From Specibacter cremeus (GTDB taxonomy: Bacteria; Actinomycetota; Actinomycetes; Actinomycetales; Micrococcaceae), in assembly GCF_003946885.1 (NCBI RefSeq), contig NZ_RWKQ01000036.1, forward strand, positions 1 to 48,125: a stretch of DNA of 48,125 bases, written 5' to 3'. The translations under genes were made by a program, and so were the position numbers. The notes under the pieces were generated by a model. The model was not told the DNA's origin. It worked only from the letters and a program-made list of their open reading frames with translations, and made no database searches. This document shows positions 7,970 through 17,178 of the stretch, piece by piece (within the stretch, counting starts at the first letter, position 1; every line of letters starts with the position of its first letter).

Positions 7970-9247
7970 CTACAGGACCGGCAGCACCTCGAGGCCGCCC
8001 AGGTACGGCCGCAGCGCTGCCGGGACGGTGACGGAGCCGTCGGCGTTCTGATGGTGCTCGAGGATGGCCACGATCCAGCGCGTGGTGGCCAGCGTGCCGT
8101 TGAGCGTGGCCACGGCGCGGGTGCCGCCCTTGCCGCCGTCGGCGGCACTCACGCGCTCACGGATGTTCAACCGGCGCGCCTGGAAGGTGCTGCAGTTCGA
8201 CGTCGATGTCAGCTCCCGGTACTTGCCCTGCGTGGGGACCCAGGCCTCGCAGTCGAACTTGCGCGCCGCGGACATGCCCAGGTCGCCGGCGGCCGTGTCG
8301 ATGACACGGTAGGGCAGCTCGACCTTGGCCAGCATCTCCTCTTCCCATGCGAGCAGGCGCTCGTGTTCGGCGGCGGCCTGCTCGATGGTCGTGTACACGA
8401 ACATCTCCACCTTGTTGAACTGGTGGACGCGGATGATGCCGCGGGTGTCCTTGCCGTGCGAACCGGCCTCGCGGCGGTAGCAGGAGGACCAGCCGGCGTA
8501 GCGCAGCGGATCGGAGAGGTCGAGGATCTCGTCGCCGTGGTAGCCGGCCAGGGACACCTCGGACGTGCCGACCAGGTACAGGTCGTCCTCGGCCAGGCGG
8601 TAGATCTCGGCGTCGTGCTGGACGTCGAAGCCGGTGCCGGCCATGGTCTCCGGGCGCACCAGGGTGGGCGTGATCATGGGCACGAACCCGGCCGCGATGG
8701 CCTGGTCCATGGCCATCTGCAGCAGCGCCATCTCCAGCCGCGCCCCGACGCCCCTCAGGAAGTAGAAGCGTGAGCCGGACACCTTGGCGCCGCGTTCCAT
8801 GTCGATGGCACCGATCAGTTCGCCGATCTCCAGGTGGTCGCGGGGTTCGAAGTCGGGGAACTCGCGCGGCGTGCCGACCGTCTTGACGACGATGTAGTCG
8901 TCCTCGCCACCCTCCGGGACGCCGTCGGAGACCAGGTTCGGCAGGGCACGGACCAGTTCGTCCTGCTCGGCTGCGGCGGCGTCGGCGGCGGCCGACGCGG
9001 ACTTCACCCGGGCGGCCAGCTCCTTGACCTCGGCGAGCAGCGCCTGCTTCTCGTGGCCCTTGGCCGCGGCCACCTTCTTGCCGTACGCGTTCTGCGCGGC
9101 ACGCAGCGACTCGTAGGCGCTGATCCCGGATTTGCGGGCCGCCTCGGCGGCGATGATGGAGTCCACCACGGACGGGTCGGCGCCGCGGGCTCGCTGGCTG
9201 GCGCGGTACACTTCGGGATTCTCGCAGAGGTCTCGTACATCGATCAC
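7970..9247 (-). CDS. serS: Seryl-tRNA synthetase
   Basis: 425 residues, GTG start giving the family N-terminus (M)[21 protein letters not shown]. Residues 30-100 form the long helical tRNA-binding arm. Class II catalytic motifs are present: [10 protein letters not shown] binds serine, motif 2 is [24 protein letters not shown], and [17 protein letters not shown] leads to motif 3 [17 protein letters not shown]. It charges tRNA-Ser in the cytoplasm. Length is as expected. It is divergent from the diacylglycerol kinase gene, an arrangement common in Arthrobacter-type genomes. Confidence 0.97.
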   Translation of the reverse strand: MIDVRDLCENPEVYRASQRARGADPSVVDSIIAAEAARKSGISAYESLRAAQNAYGKKVAAAKGHEKQALLAEVKELAARVKSASAAADAAAAEQDELVRALPNLVSDGVPEGGEDDYIVVKTVGTPREFPDFEPRDHLEIGELIGAIDMERGAKVSGSRFYFLRGVGARLEMALLQMAMDQAIAAGFVPMITPTLVRPETMAGTGFDVQHDAEIYRLAEDDLYLVGTSEVSLAGYHGDEILDLSDPLRYAGWSSCYRREAGSHGKDTRGIIRVHQFNKVEMFVYTTIEQAAAEHERLLAWEEEMLAKVELPYRVIDTAAGDLGMSAARKFDCEAWVPTQGKYRELTSTSNCSTFQARRLNIRERVSAADGGKGGTRAVATLNGTLATTRWIVAILEHHQNADGSVTVPAALRPYLGGLEVLPVL

Positions 9248-9297
9248 GCGTCCAAGCCTATCCAATCGAACGCACCGACGGGTTATCCTTGGGGATC

Positions 9298-10359
9298 ATG
9301 GCTACTTGGGATCTGGTCTTCATCATCGCGGCACTCATTCTCATCGCCGTGCTGTCCAGTTGGCTGGGCGTGCGCAAGCTGTCCCAAAAGCACACCCGAA
9401 GCGCCGCCGCGGAGGAACCGCACAAGATCAACGCCGAGCACCAGCGCGTCGTGGTCATCCTGAACCCCACCAAGGACGGCGCCGACGCGGTCACGACGCT
9501 GGTGCGCCGGGCTGTCATGCTGGCCGGCTGGCCCGAACCGCTGTTCCTGAACACCACGGAGACGGACCCGGGCACCGTGGCGGCGCAGCGCGCGGTCCAG
9601 GAGGGTGCCGACGTCGTTCTTGCCGGCGGCGGCGACGGCACGATCCGCGCCGTGGCGCAGGAGCTGCGGCACACCGGCATCCCGCTCGGGATCATCCCGC
9701 TGGGCACCGGCAACTTGCTGGCGCGCAACCTGGAGCTGGATGTGAACGACATCGGCGCGAACGTGCAGGCGGCCCTGTTCGGCCACCAGCGGCACATCGA
9801 CGCCGGGCTGATGGAACTGAAGAACGGCGTGACCGGGGAGTCCTCGCACGCGTCGTTCATGGTGATCGCCGGGATGGGCATGGACGCCGAGGTCATGGGC
9901 GACACGAACGACAAACTGAAGAAGTCCGTCGGCTGGCTGGCGTACAGCGAGGCCGGGATGCGGCACCTCGCCGGCCGGCGCAAAAAGGTCAGCATCGCCC
10001 TGGACGACCAGCCCGCGCAACAGCGCAAGGTCCGGTCGGTGATGTTCGCCAACTGCGGCATGCTGCCAGGCGGCCTCAACTTCGTGCCGGACGCGCTGAT
10101 CGACGACGGCGTGCTGGACGTCGTGGTGGTCAGCCCGCGCAGCGCCCTCGGCTGGGTGGCCATGCTCGGGAAGGTCGTGTTGCAGCACAAGGCGCGGCTT
10201 CCCGTGATCGACTTCTACCGGTCGACGAACCTGACCATCCGCACCGTCCTGCCGGTCGAGACGCAGGTCGACGGCGACCCGGCCGGCCTGGCGACGACTG
10301 TTCGCGTGAGCGTGGAGCCCAAGGCCGTGCTGGTGCGCGTGCCGGCGCCGGGCCAGTAA
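9298..10359 (+). CDS. Diacylglycerol/lipid kinase family protein
   Basis: 353 residues from ATG 9298 with GGGG four bases upstream. An N-terminal membrane helix (about 5-24) is followed by a DAGK catalytic domain: VVVILNPTKDGAD (phosphate loop), VLAGGGDGTIRAVAQEL (ATP site) and IIPLGTGNLLARNL. The C-terminal beta-rich lobe includes a GDP-like acidic loop VDGDPAG. Such proteins phosphorylate diacylglycerol or a related lipid at the inner membrane surface. It is divergent from serS. The single N-terminal anchor is an actinobacterial trait of the family. Confidence 0.9.
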   Translation: MATWDLVFIIAALILIAVLSSWLGVRKLSQKHTRSAAAEEPHKINAEHQRVVVILNPTKDGADAVTTLVRRAVMLAGWPEPLFLNTTETDPGTVAAQRAVQEGADVVLAGGGDGTIRAVAQELRHTGIPLGIIPLGTGNLLARNLELDVNDIGANVQAALFGHQRHIDAGLMELKNGVTGESSHASFMVIAGMGMDAEVMGDTNDKLKKSVGWLAYSEAGMRHLAGRRKKVSIALDDQPAQQRKVRSVMFANCGMLPGGLNFVPDALIDDGVLDVVVVSPRSALGWVAMLGKVVLQHKARLPVIDFYRSTNLTIRTVLPVETQVDGDPAGLATTVRVSVEPKAVLVRVPAPGQ

Positions 10360-10361
10360 GT

Positions 10362-10544
10362 TCAGTCGTCTTTGGCGTCATCCCGGCGGCGGGACTGTTC
10401 GCGGATGAGACGCTGTTCCTCGTCGAAGCGCAGGTCGTTCGCGTTGTCTCCCTCGTCCCCGACCGAATCGTCGCGGCCCAGCTTGGCTCCCGGGTTGATG
10501 ATCGTGCCGTCTGAGTTGCTGTCGTTGGCTACATGTGGGCACAT
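10362..10544 (-). CDS. Small conserved-looking acidic hypothetical protein
   Basis: 60 residues, very hydrophilic and charged (ends RRRDDAKDD). A strong AGGAGG lies six bases before the ATG, which supports a real gene despite its size. It reads toward the diacylglycerol kinase gene, with stop codons two bases apart. Cysteine 2 and histidine 4 are the only possible metal ligands. No domain is recognised. Confidence 0.7.
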   Translation of the reverse strand: MCPHVANDSNSDGTIINPGAKLGRDDSVGDEGDNANDLRFDEEQRLIREQSRRRDDAKDD

Positions 10545-10662
10545 CGGAAACCTCCTGCCTGGTGCATCGCGCCCCCAAAACGGGAGCGATTAAGCACAGC
10601 TTACGCGCACGCACGTGCCCGCGGCATAGGGGCCGGCAGCCGGGTTGCGCCGCGGGCCGCGG

Positions 10663-11607
10663 TCAGGCCCGGCCCTCCAGCAGCGCGGTGACCCAGTCCC
10701 CTGCCTCGCGGAAGGCGCCGTCGCTGTTGTGGGCGGCCACGGCCGGCGGCTGCCGGTCCGCGCGCGGGTACGAGCCCAGGAACCGCAGTCCCGGGCTGAC
10801 ACGGTGCAGCCCGCGCAGCGCATCGGCCACGCGGGCGTCGGCGATGTGCCCGTCCGCGTCGACGCTGAAGAAGTAGTGGCCGAGGAACTGGCCGGTGGGC
10901 CGCGATTCGATCCTGCTGAGGTTCACGCCGCGGCTGGCGAACTGCTCGAGGATCGCCATGAGGGCGCCGGGGCGGTCCTCCGGCAGGGGGATGGCGACGG
11001 TCGTCTTGTCCGCCCCGGTCGGTGCGGGCAGCTCGCCCGGCCGGCCGACCAGGATGAAGCGGGTGACGGCGCCGACGTTGTCCTCGATGCCGGCGGCGAG
11101 CACCCTCAAACCGGTTTGTTCGGCCACGCTGGGCGCGCAGACGGCGGCATGGAACGCGGGGCTGCTGCCGCGCAGCTCGTAGGCGGCCGCGGCCGTGGAC
11201 GTGGTCGGGACGTGCACGGCGGCGGGCAGGAACGCCTGGAACCAGTTGCGTGTCTGCGCCCAGGCGTGCGGGTGCGTGCCGACGCGCCGGATGTCCTGCA
11301 GCGCCACCCCGTCGGGGGCCACGAGCACGAAGCTGACGGGCACCACGACCTCGTTGAGGATCCGCAGCTCCGGCCCGGTCGCGATGGCGTCGAGCGTGGC
11401 GGACACGCCGCCCTCGACGGAGTTCTCGATGGGCAGCATGGCCGCGTAGGCGTCGCCGGCGCGCACCTTGGCCAGCGCGGAGGCCGCGTTGGACGACGGC
11501 ACCCGGATCCCGGCGGCGGCCTCGGGGACGCGCAGCAGGGCCGCCTCGGTGAACGTGCCCTCGGGCCCGAGGAACGTGAATGAGCGCGGTTCGGCAACAG
11601 TTGTCAT
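10663..11607 (-). CDS. pheA: Prephenate dehydratase
   Basis: 314 residues. The N-terminal catalytic domain starts FTFLGPEGTFTEAAL and contains MLPIENSVEGGVSATLD and the catalytic Thr-Arg-Phe in GAVTRFILVG. The C-terminal ACT domain (about 205-285) with DRPGALMAILEQFASRGVNLSRIESRP binds phenylalanine for feedback inhibition. It turns prephenate into phenylpyruvate in phenylalanine synthesis. It stands alone with no chorismate mutase fusion, as usual in Actinobacteria. The rhodanese gene lies 27 bases upstream on the same strand. Confidence 0.96.
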   Translation of the reverse strand: MTTVAEPRSFTFLGPEGTFTEAALLRVPEAAAGIRVPSSNAASALAKVRAGDAYAAMLPIENSVEGGVSATLDAIATGPELRILNEVVVPVSFVLVAPDGVALQDIRRVGTHPHAWAQTRNWFQAFLPAAVHVPTTSTAAAAYELRGSSPAFHAAVCAPSVAEQTGLRVLAAGIEDNVGAVTRFILVGRPGELPAPTGADKTTVAIPLPEDRPGALMAILEQFASRGVNLSRIESRPTGQFLGHYFFSVDADGHIADARVADALRGLHRVSPGLRFLGSYPRADRQPPAVAAHNSDGAFREAGDWVTALLEGRA

Positions 11608-11634
11608 GCGATGGCCTAACGGGTGGGAGGGGAC

Positions 11635-11961
11635 CTACAGGACGCGCGGTGTCTCGCCGGTGCCGGACACCATGGGCTTGCCGGCCTCGAACCAGGCACC
11701 CATGCCGCCAACCACGTTGAATGCACAGTAGCCGTTCTCGGTCAGCCAGGTCGTGGCGCGGAACGACCGGCCGCCCGTGCGGCAGATGACGTTGACGTCC
11801 ACGTCCGGATCAAGATCGTCAAGCCGGCCGGGCAGTTGTTCGAGCGGGATGTGCAGGGCGCCGTCGATGTGCCCGGCCTCCCACTCGTAGTCCTCGCGAA
11901 CGTCCAGGATCAAGGCGTCCGTGCCAAGTTCGGTGACGGTGACGTTCAAGATGTCCGACAT
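11635..11961 (-). CDS. Single-domain rhodanese-like sulfurtransferase
   Basis: 108 residues, one rhodanese domain. ILDVREDYEWEAGHIDGALHIPL is the signature start, and the active-site loop CRTGGRS carries the catalytic cysteine (about residue 65). GGMGAWFEAGKP is the usual end. Such GlpE-like proteins transfer sulfur from thiosulfate or polysulfide to thiol acceptors in the cytoplasm. It may be co-transcribed with pheA. Confidence 0.92.
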   Translation of the reverse strand: MSDILNVTVTELGTDALILDVREDYEWEAGHIDGALHIPLEQLPGRLDDLDPDVDVNVICRTGGRSFRATTWLTENGYCAFNVVGGMGAWFEAGKPMVSGTGETPRVL

Positions 11962-12037
11962 GTGCTCGTTGCTCCTGCGATCGCGGTCCGTGGGTGGCGT
12001 TGTTCCCCGATGTCAATCCTATGCCCCGGAAGGGGCC

Positions 12038-12478
12038 TCAGACGGGGGTGGGTTCCAGCCGCTCGAGGTTGCTGCCGTACTGCGTGAACAGGTAGATGCC
12101 GGCAATGTAGATGGCCACGTACAGCAGCAGCGCCAGGTAGCCGAGGACCAGGCCGGCAATGGCGAACCCACGGCCCTGCGGGTCCTCCTTCTTCAGTCCG
12201 ATGTGCCCGAACACGATGCCCACGATCTGCGGCACGATCAGCCAGCCCAGGAAGACCAGGGACACCAGGCCGATGACCATGGACGCCACGCTGAACGTCC
12301 GCGGCACGGGGGGCGCGACCTGCTGGGGCGGGTACGGCATGGGCTGCGCGTACGGAATCTGCCCATAGGGGTTCTGTGCGTATGGGTTCTGTGCCGGCGG
12401 CTGGGGCATGTGGCCGTTCGGCGGCGGCACGGGCAGTGGGCCGGTGTTCTGGCCGGCCTGTTCCGGCTGATTCGTCAC
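12038..12478 (-). CDS. DUF4190-type membrane protein with proline-rich N-terminus
   Basis: 146 residues from the GTG at 12478, chosen because AGGGAG lies six bases upstream. The first 75 residues are rich in Pro, Gln, Asn and Tyr with NPYxQ repeats (NPYAQNPYGQIPYAQ). Two membrane helices follow (about 80-105 and 118-142), with FGHIGLKKEDPQGRGFAIAGLVLGYLAL, the DUF4190 signature. Such proteins are common in Actinobacteria and of unknown function. Divergent from the sortase-anchored protein. Confidence 0.85.
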   Translation of the reverse strand: MTNQPEQAGQNTGPLPVPPPNGHMPQPPAQNPYAQNPYGQIPYAQPMPYPPQQVAPPVPRTFSVASMVIGLVSLVFLGWLIVPQIVGIVFGHIGLKKEDPQGRGFAIAGLVLGYLALLLYVAIYIAGIYLFTQYGSNLERLEPTPV

Positions 12479-12614
12479 GAACTTCTCCCTGCGGGTTTCG
12501 CGAACGCCCGGAACGGCCACTCGCGCTGTGAGGATTTTCCGTTCCATCATAGTTGAGTACATTGGAATTCGATCAGCCGGTCACAGCCGGCATCCATGCA
12601 CCTTGGGGGTCCTC

Positions 12615-13916
12615 GTGAAGAAGCACTTGGCTGCGATGGCTGCCTCGGTCGTGTTGTTGTCCCTGCTCGTTGCGGGCGCAACGGCGTCCCAGGCGGACAC
12701 GGTCGACGGCGGTGGCGGCGGGTACGGTGCGTGGGCCCTGTCCGGGGCGGCACCGGCCTTCATCGGCTCCGTGACGCTCGGTGGCGGGTTTCCGGGGGCC
12801 ACGTTCGCGGCGACGTCGCGGCAGGCGACGGTCCAGTCCGGCAAGACGGTCTTCCTGCCGGCGGGCAGCGCCCCGGGCCAGGTCTTCGGCTCCAGCCAGA
12901 ACCAGCAGTACCTCAACCAGCGCCCGCTGAGGGACACCCCGACGGCGCCCGGCACCACCACCTACACGTTCGGCGCCCCGACACCGTCCACCGGCTGGGG
13001 CTTCGTTCTCGGCGACATCGACGCGGACATGGCCACGGTGTCCGCCACGGACGCTGACGGCAAGCCGGTTGCCATCGCCGGCCTCGGTTTCCGCGGCGTG
13101 TTCAACTACTGCGACGCACCCGCACCGCGCCCCTGCACCGGGGACGTGGTCGGCGGCGTCACCCGGTTCGACCTCCCGACCTGGGATGCGGTCACGGGAA
13201 CGCTGCGCGGCAGCGGTTTCGGCTCAAACATGGACACATCCGGCGCCTCCGGCTGGTTCATGCCGACGGTGCCGCTGAAGACGCTGACCATCACCTACAC
13301 CATGATTTCCGGGTTCCCCGTCTACCAGACCTGGTTCGCCACGGCGGCCCATGACATCTCCGGAACCGTATCCGGCTGCATCGTGGCGGGGGTTCCCATC
13401 AAGCTGCGGGATGCGAACGGGGGCGTCGTGGCCGCGACCGTCACCGACGCCAACGGCGACTATGCGTTCCAGGGGTTCGTCGCCTCCGATTCCTACACGG
13501 TTGCGGCCGACGCTCCGACGGATTGCACGATGGTCGGGGCGTCGGCCCAGCCGGTCGACCTGAGCCACGGCGACGTCAGGGCCGTGGACTTCAAGCTGGC
13601 CGACGCCACCGGCCCGACGGCAACGGCAACGGCAACGACGGAGCCCACCAACCCCACGGGCGTGCCGACCGACGAACCTACGGGCACCGCCTCGCCGGCC
13701 GGGATGCCAAGCAGCACGGCCCACGTGCCCGGCACCCCAACGGCCGGCACCCCGACGGCCGGCCCCGCCGAGGCGACCTCATCGCCGTCGAACCTGGAAG
13801 GCGGGCTCGCCCACACCGGTGCCTCGAAAACATCCGCGCTGATCGGCGTCGCCGCCCTGCTCCTGGCGGTCGGCGCCGGGGCCGTGTCCATGAATCGGCG
13901 GCGGTCCAGGCACTGA
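12615..13916 (+). CDS. Surface protein with LAxTG sortase motif
   Basis: 433 residues, GTG start with TTGGGGG upstream. A signal peptide ([26 protein letters not shown]) is followed by an ectodomain of about 230 residues that I do not recognise. A carboxypeptidase-regulatory/Cna-B-like beta domain follows ([24 protein letters not shown]...[14 protein letters not shown]), then a Thr/Pro-rich stalk of TATAT and TPTAG repeats. The C-terminus has LAHTG, a hydrophobic helix and RRRSRH, the signal for sortase anchoring; LAxTG is the class E sortase type found in Actinobacteria. It is probably a cell-wall-anchored adhesin or structural protein. No sortase gene is nearby. Confidence 0.88.
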   Translation: MKKHLAAMAASVVLLSLLVAGATASQADTVDGGGGGYGAWALSGAAPAFIGSVTLGGGFPGATFAATSRQATVQSGKTVFLPAGSAPGQVFGSSQNQQYLNQRPLRDTPTAPGTTTYTFGAPTPSTGWGFVLGDIDADMATVSATDADGKPVAIAGLGFRGVFNYCDAPAPRPCTGDVVGGVTRFDLPTWDAVTGTLRGSGFGSNMDTSGASGWFMPTVPLKTLTITYTMISGFPVYQTWFATAAHDISGTVSGCIVAGVPIKLRDANGGVVAATVTDANGDYAFQGFVASDSYTVAADAPTDCTMVGASAQPVDLSHGDVRAVDFKLADATGPTATATATTEPTNPTGVPTDEPTGTASPAGMPSSTAHVPGTPTAGTPTAGPAEATSSPSNLEGGLAHTGASKTSALIGVAALLLAVGAGAVSMNRRRSRH

Positions 13917-13986
13917 GCGCCGGCCGGCGACGGTCACACTGTGGCGGCCGGGTGCCAAAGCCGGACCGCTCTGGCATGCTGGGTCC

Positions 13987-15630
13987 ATGGCTAGCCGCGC
14001 GGGCACCCCCGCCCTCCCCCAAGACCTTGTCGACCTGACCGCATTGCTGGACGCGTACTACGACCTGGCCCCGGACCTGGCCGACCCGGCCCAGCGTGTC
14101 GCGTTCGGCACGTCCGGACATCGCGGCACGTCACTGAACGCGTCCTTCAACGACGCCCACATTGCGGCCATCACGCAGGCCATCATCGAATACCGTGCCG
14201 GGCAGGGCATCACGGGACCCGTCTACCTGGGCAAGGACACGCACGCGCTCAGCGAACCGGCGCAGAACACGGCGCTCGAGGTGCTGGCGGCCAACGGGGT
14301 GCATGTGCTCATCGACGCCCGGCACGGGTACACGCCCACACCGGCGCTCTCGCACGCCATCCTCAGCCACAACCGGGGCCGCACGCAGGAGCTGGCCGAC
14401 GGCATCGTCGTCACGCCGTCGCACAACCCGCCCTCGGACGGCGGGTTCAAGTACAACCCGCCGCACGGCGGGCCGGCCGATTCGGACGCCACCGGCTGGA
14501 TCGCCAACCGCGCCAACGAGCTGCTGGCGGACGGGTTGCGCGGCGTGCGCCGCATCCAGCTGGCCGACGCGCTGGCAGCGGGCACCACCGGCAAGTTCGA
14601 CTTCCTGTCCGGCTATGTCGACGACCTGCCGACCGTGCTGGATCTGGACGCCATCCGCAACGCCGGCGTGCGCATCGGGGCCGACCCCATGGGTGGGGCC
14701 TCGGTGGACTACTGGGGCGAGATCGCCGAACGCCACCACCTGGACCTGACCGTCATCAACCCGCTCGTCGACCCGCAGTGGGCGTTCATGACGCTCGACT
14801 GGGACGAGAAGATCCGGATGGACTGCTCCTCGCCGTCGGCCATGGCCTCGCTGATCGCCAAGCTGTCCGGCGGCGCCCCCTTCGATGTGGCCACCGGGAA
14901 CGACGCCGATGCTGACCGGCACGGCATTGTCACCCCGGACGCGGGGCTGATGAACCCGAACCACTATCTGGCCGTCGCCATCCAATACCTGTACACGCAC
15001 CGGGCCCAGTGGCCGGCCACGGCCAGCGTCGGCAAGACGCTCGTGTCGTCGTCGATCATCGACCGCGTGGCCGCGGACCTGGGCCGCGACCTGGTCGAGG
15101 TCCCGGTCGGGTTCAAGTGGTTCGTGCCCGGCCTGCTGTCCGGCGAGGGCGTGTTCGGCGGGGAGGAGTCCGCCGGGGCGTCGTTCGTGAAGCGCGACGG
15201 CTCCGTCTGGACCACGGACAAGGACGGCATCCTGCTGGCCCTGCTCGCCGCCGAGATCACGGCCGTCACCGGCAAGTCCCCGTCCCAGCTTTACGGGGCG
15301 CTGACGGAGAAGTTCGGGTCGCCGTCGTACGCGCGCATCGACGCGGCCGCCACACGGGAGCAGAAGGCCGCGCTGGCGAAGCTGTCCGCCGCCGACGTGA
15401 CCGCCACGGAGCTGGCCGGGGAGGCCATCACGGCGAAGCTGACGGAGGCGCCCGGCAACGGCGCCCCCATCGGCGGGCTGAAGGTGACCACCGAGAACGC
15501 GTGGTTCGCGGCCCGCCCGTCCGGCACCGAGGACGTGTACAAGATCTACGCCGAGTCGTTCAAGGGCCCCGAACACCTGGCCCAGGTGCAGGCCGAGGCG
15601 AAGGCCCTGGTGGACGCCGTCATCTCGTAG
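13987..15630 (+). CDS. pgm: Phosphoglucomutase (alpha-D-glucose phosphate-specific)
   Basis: 547 residues, full length. [17 protein letters not shown] is the typical start; the phosphorylated serine is in [18 protein letters not shown], the metal loop is NDADADRHG, and the sugar loop is [10 protein letters not shown]. The phosphate-binding [17 protein letters not shown] is near the C-terminus. It interconverts glucose 1- and 6-phosphate in the cytoplasm, linking glycogen and sugar nucleotide synthesis with glycolysis. It is followed directly by the repeat cluster. Confidence 0.96.
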   Translation: MASRAGTPALPQDLVDLTALLDAYYDLAPDLADPAQRVAFGTSGHRGTSLNASFNDAHIAAITQAIIEYRAGQGITGPVYLGKDTHALSEPAQNTALEVLAANGVHVLIDARHGYTPTPALSHAILSHNRGRTQELADGIVVTPSHNPPSDGGFKYNPPHGGPADSDATGWIANRANELLADGLRGVRRIQLADALAAGTTGKFDFLSGYVDDLPTVLDLDAIRNAGVRIGADPMGGASVDYWGEIAERHHLDLTVINPLVDPQWAFMTLDWDEKIRMDCSSPSAMASLIAKLSGGAPFDVATGNDADADRHGIVTPDAGLMNPNHYLAVAIQYLYTHRAQWPATASVGKTLVSSSIIDRVAADLGRDLVEVPVGFKWFVPGLLSGEGVFGGEESAGASFVKRDGSVWTTDKDGILLALLAAEITAVTGKSPSQLYGALTEKFGSPSYARIDAAATREQKAALAKLSAADVTATELAGEAITAKLTEAPGNGAPIGGLKVTTENAWFAARPSGTEDVYKIYAESFKGPEHLAQVQAEAKALVDAVIS

Positions 15631-15647
15631 CGGTGGTCGGGCTCACC

Positions 15648-15781
15648 GGTGGTCGAGCCCGTCGAGACCCGATGGTCGAGCCTGTCGAGACCCGGTGGTC
15701 GAGCCTGTCGAGACCCGGGATTTCGACAGGCTCAATCACCGGGGGTCGGCTCAATCACCGGTGGTCGAGCCTGTCGAGACC
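15648..15781. repeat. Cluster of GGTCGAGCCTGTCGAGACC repeats, direct and inverted
   Basis: Units of 22-23 bases start at 15648, 15671, 15694 and 15760, differing by one or two bases. Between the third and fourth, reversed copies appear as TTTCGACAGGCTCAATCACC and a shorter GGCTCAATCACC. The last unit ends on the first base of the stop codon of the CDF gene. Such short palindromic REP-like sequences occur in intergenic spots of Arthrobacter-type genomes. Here they separate two convergent genes, where they could act as terminators. The unit is itself partly self-complementary (GTCGAGCCTGTCGAGAC). No spacer structure like CRISPR. Confidence 0.85.
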
Positions 15782-16713
15782 TACTCGTGGATGCCGGCCT
15801 CATGCCGGGTGTGCCCGACGGGCTCGAGCTGGAACGTGGAGTGCTCCACGCTGACGGCGAAGTGCCCGGCCACGCACTGTTGCAGGGCGTCGAGCATCTT
15901 GGGCGCGTGCCCGTCGTGGAAGCAGCCGTCATCGACGACCACGTGCGCGGTCAGGACGGGCAGGCCGGTGGCGATCTGGCTGGCGTGCAGGTCGTGCACC
16001 TCCCGGACGTGGTCCACCGCGAGGATGTGCTCGCGCACGAGCGCCAGGTCCAGCCCGGCCGGCGTGGCCTCGAGCAGCACGTTCACGGTTTCCCACAGCA
16101 GTTTCACGGTGCGCGGCAGGATCAGCACGCCGATCAGCATGGCCACGATCGCGTCGGCCTGCAGGAACCCGGTCGTGGCGATGATGACCGCGGCGACGAT
16201 CACGGCCACGGAGCCGAGCGCGTCGTTGACGACCTCCAGGAACGCGGCGCGCATGTTGAAGTTCCTGCCGCGCCCACCGGCCAGCACGAGCAGTGAGATG
16301 ACGTTGCCGGCCAGGCCGATCGCGCCGAACACGATCATCTCCGCGGAGGCGATCTCGGCCGGGTGGAACAGCCGTTGCACCCCCTCGATCAGCACGAACA
16401 GGCCCACGGCCAGCAGGATCGCGGCCTGCGCGGTGGCGGCAAGCACCTCGGCGCGGGCGAATCCCCACGTCCGGCGGTCCGTGGACGGGCGGCCCATGAG
16501 GCGCGCGGCGACCAGCGCCATGGCCAGGCCGCCGGCGTCCGTGAGCACGTGCGCGGAGTCGAAGAGCAGAGCCAGCGAACCGGTCAGCACGGCGCCGATC
16601 ACCTGCAGCACGAAGACGGCCAGTGTCACGCCGAGGGCGACGGCGAGGCGGCCCTGGTGGGTCTCGGCACCGAGAGCATGGGAGTGCGCGTGGGAGTGGT
16701 CGTGTCCGCTCAT
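15781..16713 (-). CDS. Cation diffusion facilitator (zinc/cadmium/cobalt exporter)
   Basis: 310 residues, His-rich N-terminus (GHDHSHAHSHAL), six membrane helices up to about 205 and a cytoplasmic C-terminal metal domain. Helix 2 has FDSAHVLTDAGG with the HxxxD pair; helix 5 reads LEVVNDALGSVAVI, with Glu where many members have His, as in other actinobacterial members. The C-terminus holds several His residues (HLHASQ-type dimer surface, HDGHAPK). It exports divalent metal by proton exchange. Divergent from an ArsR regulator, which likely represses it. Its stop codon touches the repeat cluster. Confidence 0.93.
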   Translation of the reverse strand: MSGHDHSHAHSHALGAETHQGRLAVALGVTLAVFVLQVIGAVLTGSLALLFDSAHVLTDAGGLAMALVAARLMGRPSTDRRTWGFARAEVLAATAQAAILLAVGLFVLIEGVQRLFHPAEIASAEMIVFGAIGLAGNVISLLVLAGGRGRNFNMRAAFLEVVNDALGSVAVIVAAVIIATTGFLQADAIVAMLIGVLILPRTVKLLWETVNVLLEATPAGLDLALVREHILAVDHVREVHDLHASQIATGLPVLTAHVVVDDGCFHDGHAPKMLDALQQCVAGHFAVSVEHSTFQLEPVGHTRHEAGIHE

Positions 16714-16716
16714 GCC

Positions 16717-16766
16717 CTCAATAGTACATCCGCGACTGAATCCATGGAAACGTGTACCATATTGAG
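16717..16766. promoter_or_regulatory. Inverted repeat operator between the CDF exporter and arsR
   Basis: CTCAATAGTACA at 16717-16728 faces TGTACCATATTGAG at 16753-16766; the reverse complement of the second is CTCAATATGGTACA, so the arms match except for a two-base insertion. The arms lie just before the start codons of the divergent genes, and the right arm contains a -10-like TACCATAT. It is the natural site for the ArsR/SmtB protein. Confidence 0.55.
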
Positions 16767-16767
16767 A

Positions 16768-17079
16768 ATGGAGACCATTAGCGATGCCGCCGTGCTGGCC
16801 CGGTTCGGCTACGCCCTCTCGGATGCCACCCGCGCCCAGGTCCTCATGGAGCTCGCGCACGGACCGAACTACCCGGCCGCGCTGGCCGAGAAACTGGCCG
16901 TGTCCCGGCAGAGCATGTCCAACCACCTGGCCTGCCTGCGCGACTGCGGCCTGGTCCAGGGCGTCGCCGAGGGCCGCCGGACCCGCTACGAACTGGCCCA
17001 CCCGGCGCTCGCGCACGCCCTCGGCGACCTGCTGGGGTTGGCGCTGCTGGTGGATCCCGACCACGCCACAACAGCCTGA
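16768..17079 (+). CDS. ArsR/SmtB family metal-responsive repressor
   Basis: 103 residues. A winged helix-turn-helix is seen in ALSDATRAQVLMELAHGPNYPAALAEKLAVSRQSMSNHLACLRDCGLVQGVAEGRRTRYEL. Candidate metal ligands are C52-region LACLRDC and the C-terminal helix histidines (AHPALAH and DPDH), like the CmtR/NmtR group. It is divergent from the CDF exporter and probably releases its operator when zinc or a similar metal binds. Small leader of 1-2 bases after the operator arm, so the mRNA may be nearly leaderless. Confidence 0.9.
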   Translation: METISDAAVLARFGYALSDATRAQVLMELAHGPNYPAALAEKLAVSRQSMSNHLACLRDCGLVQGVAEGRRTRYELAHPALAHALGDLLGLALLVDPDHATTA

Positions 17080-17178
17080 GCCGCGGCAGCGCCGCCGTCG
17101 CCCATCACCGCCGCACCCGGCGACCGATATCCTTGTCGGTGGCCACGCACCCGTGGCGCGGCAGGGAAAGGCACCTAA

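Noticed and set aside
15648-15781. CRISPR array
   Set aside because: Repeats are adjacent without unique spacers, are present in both orientations, and no cas gene is near.
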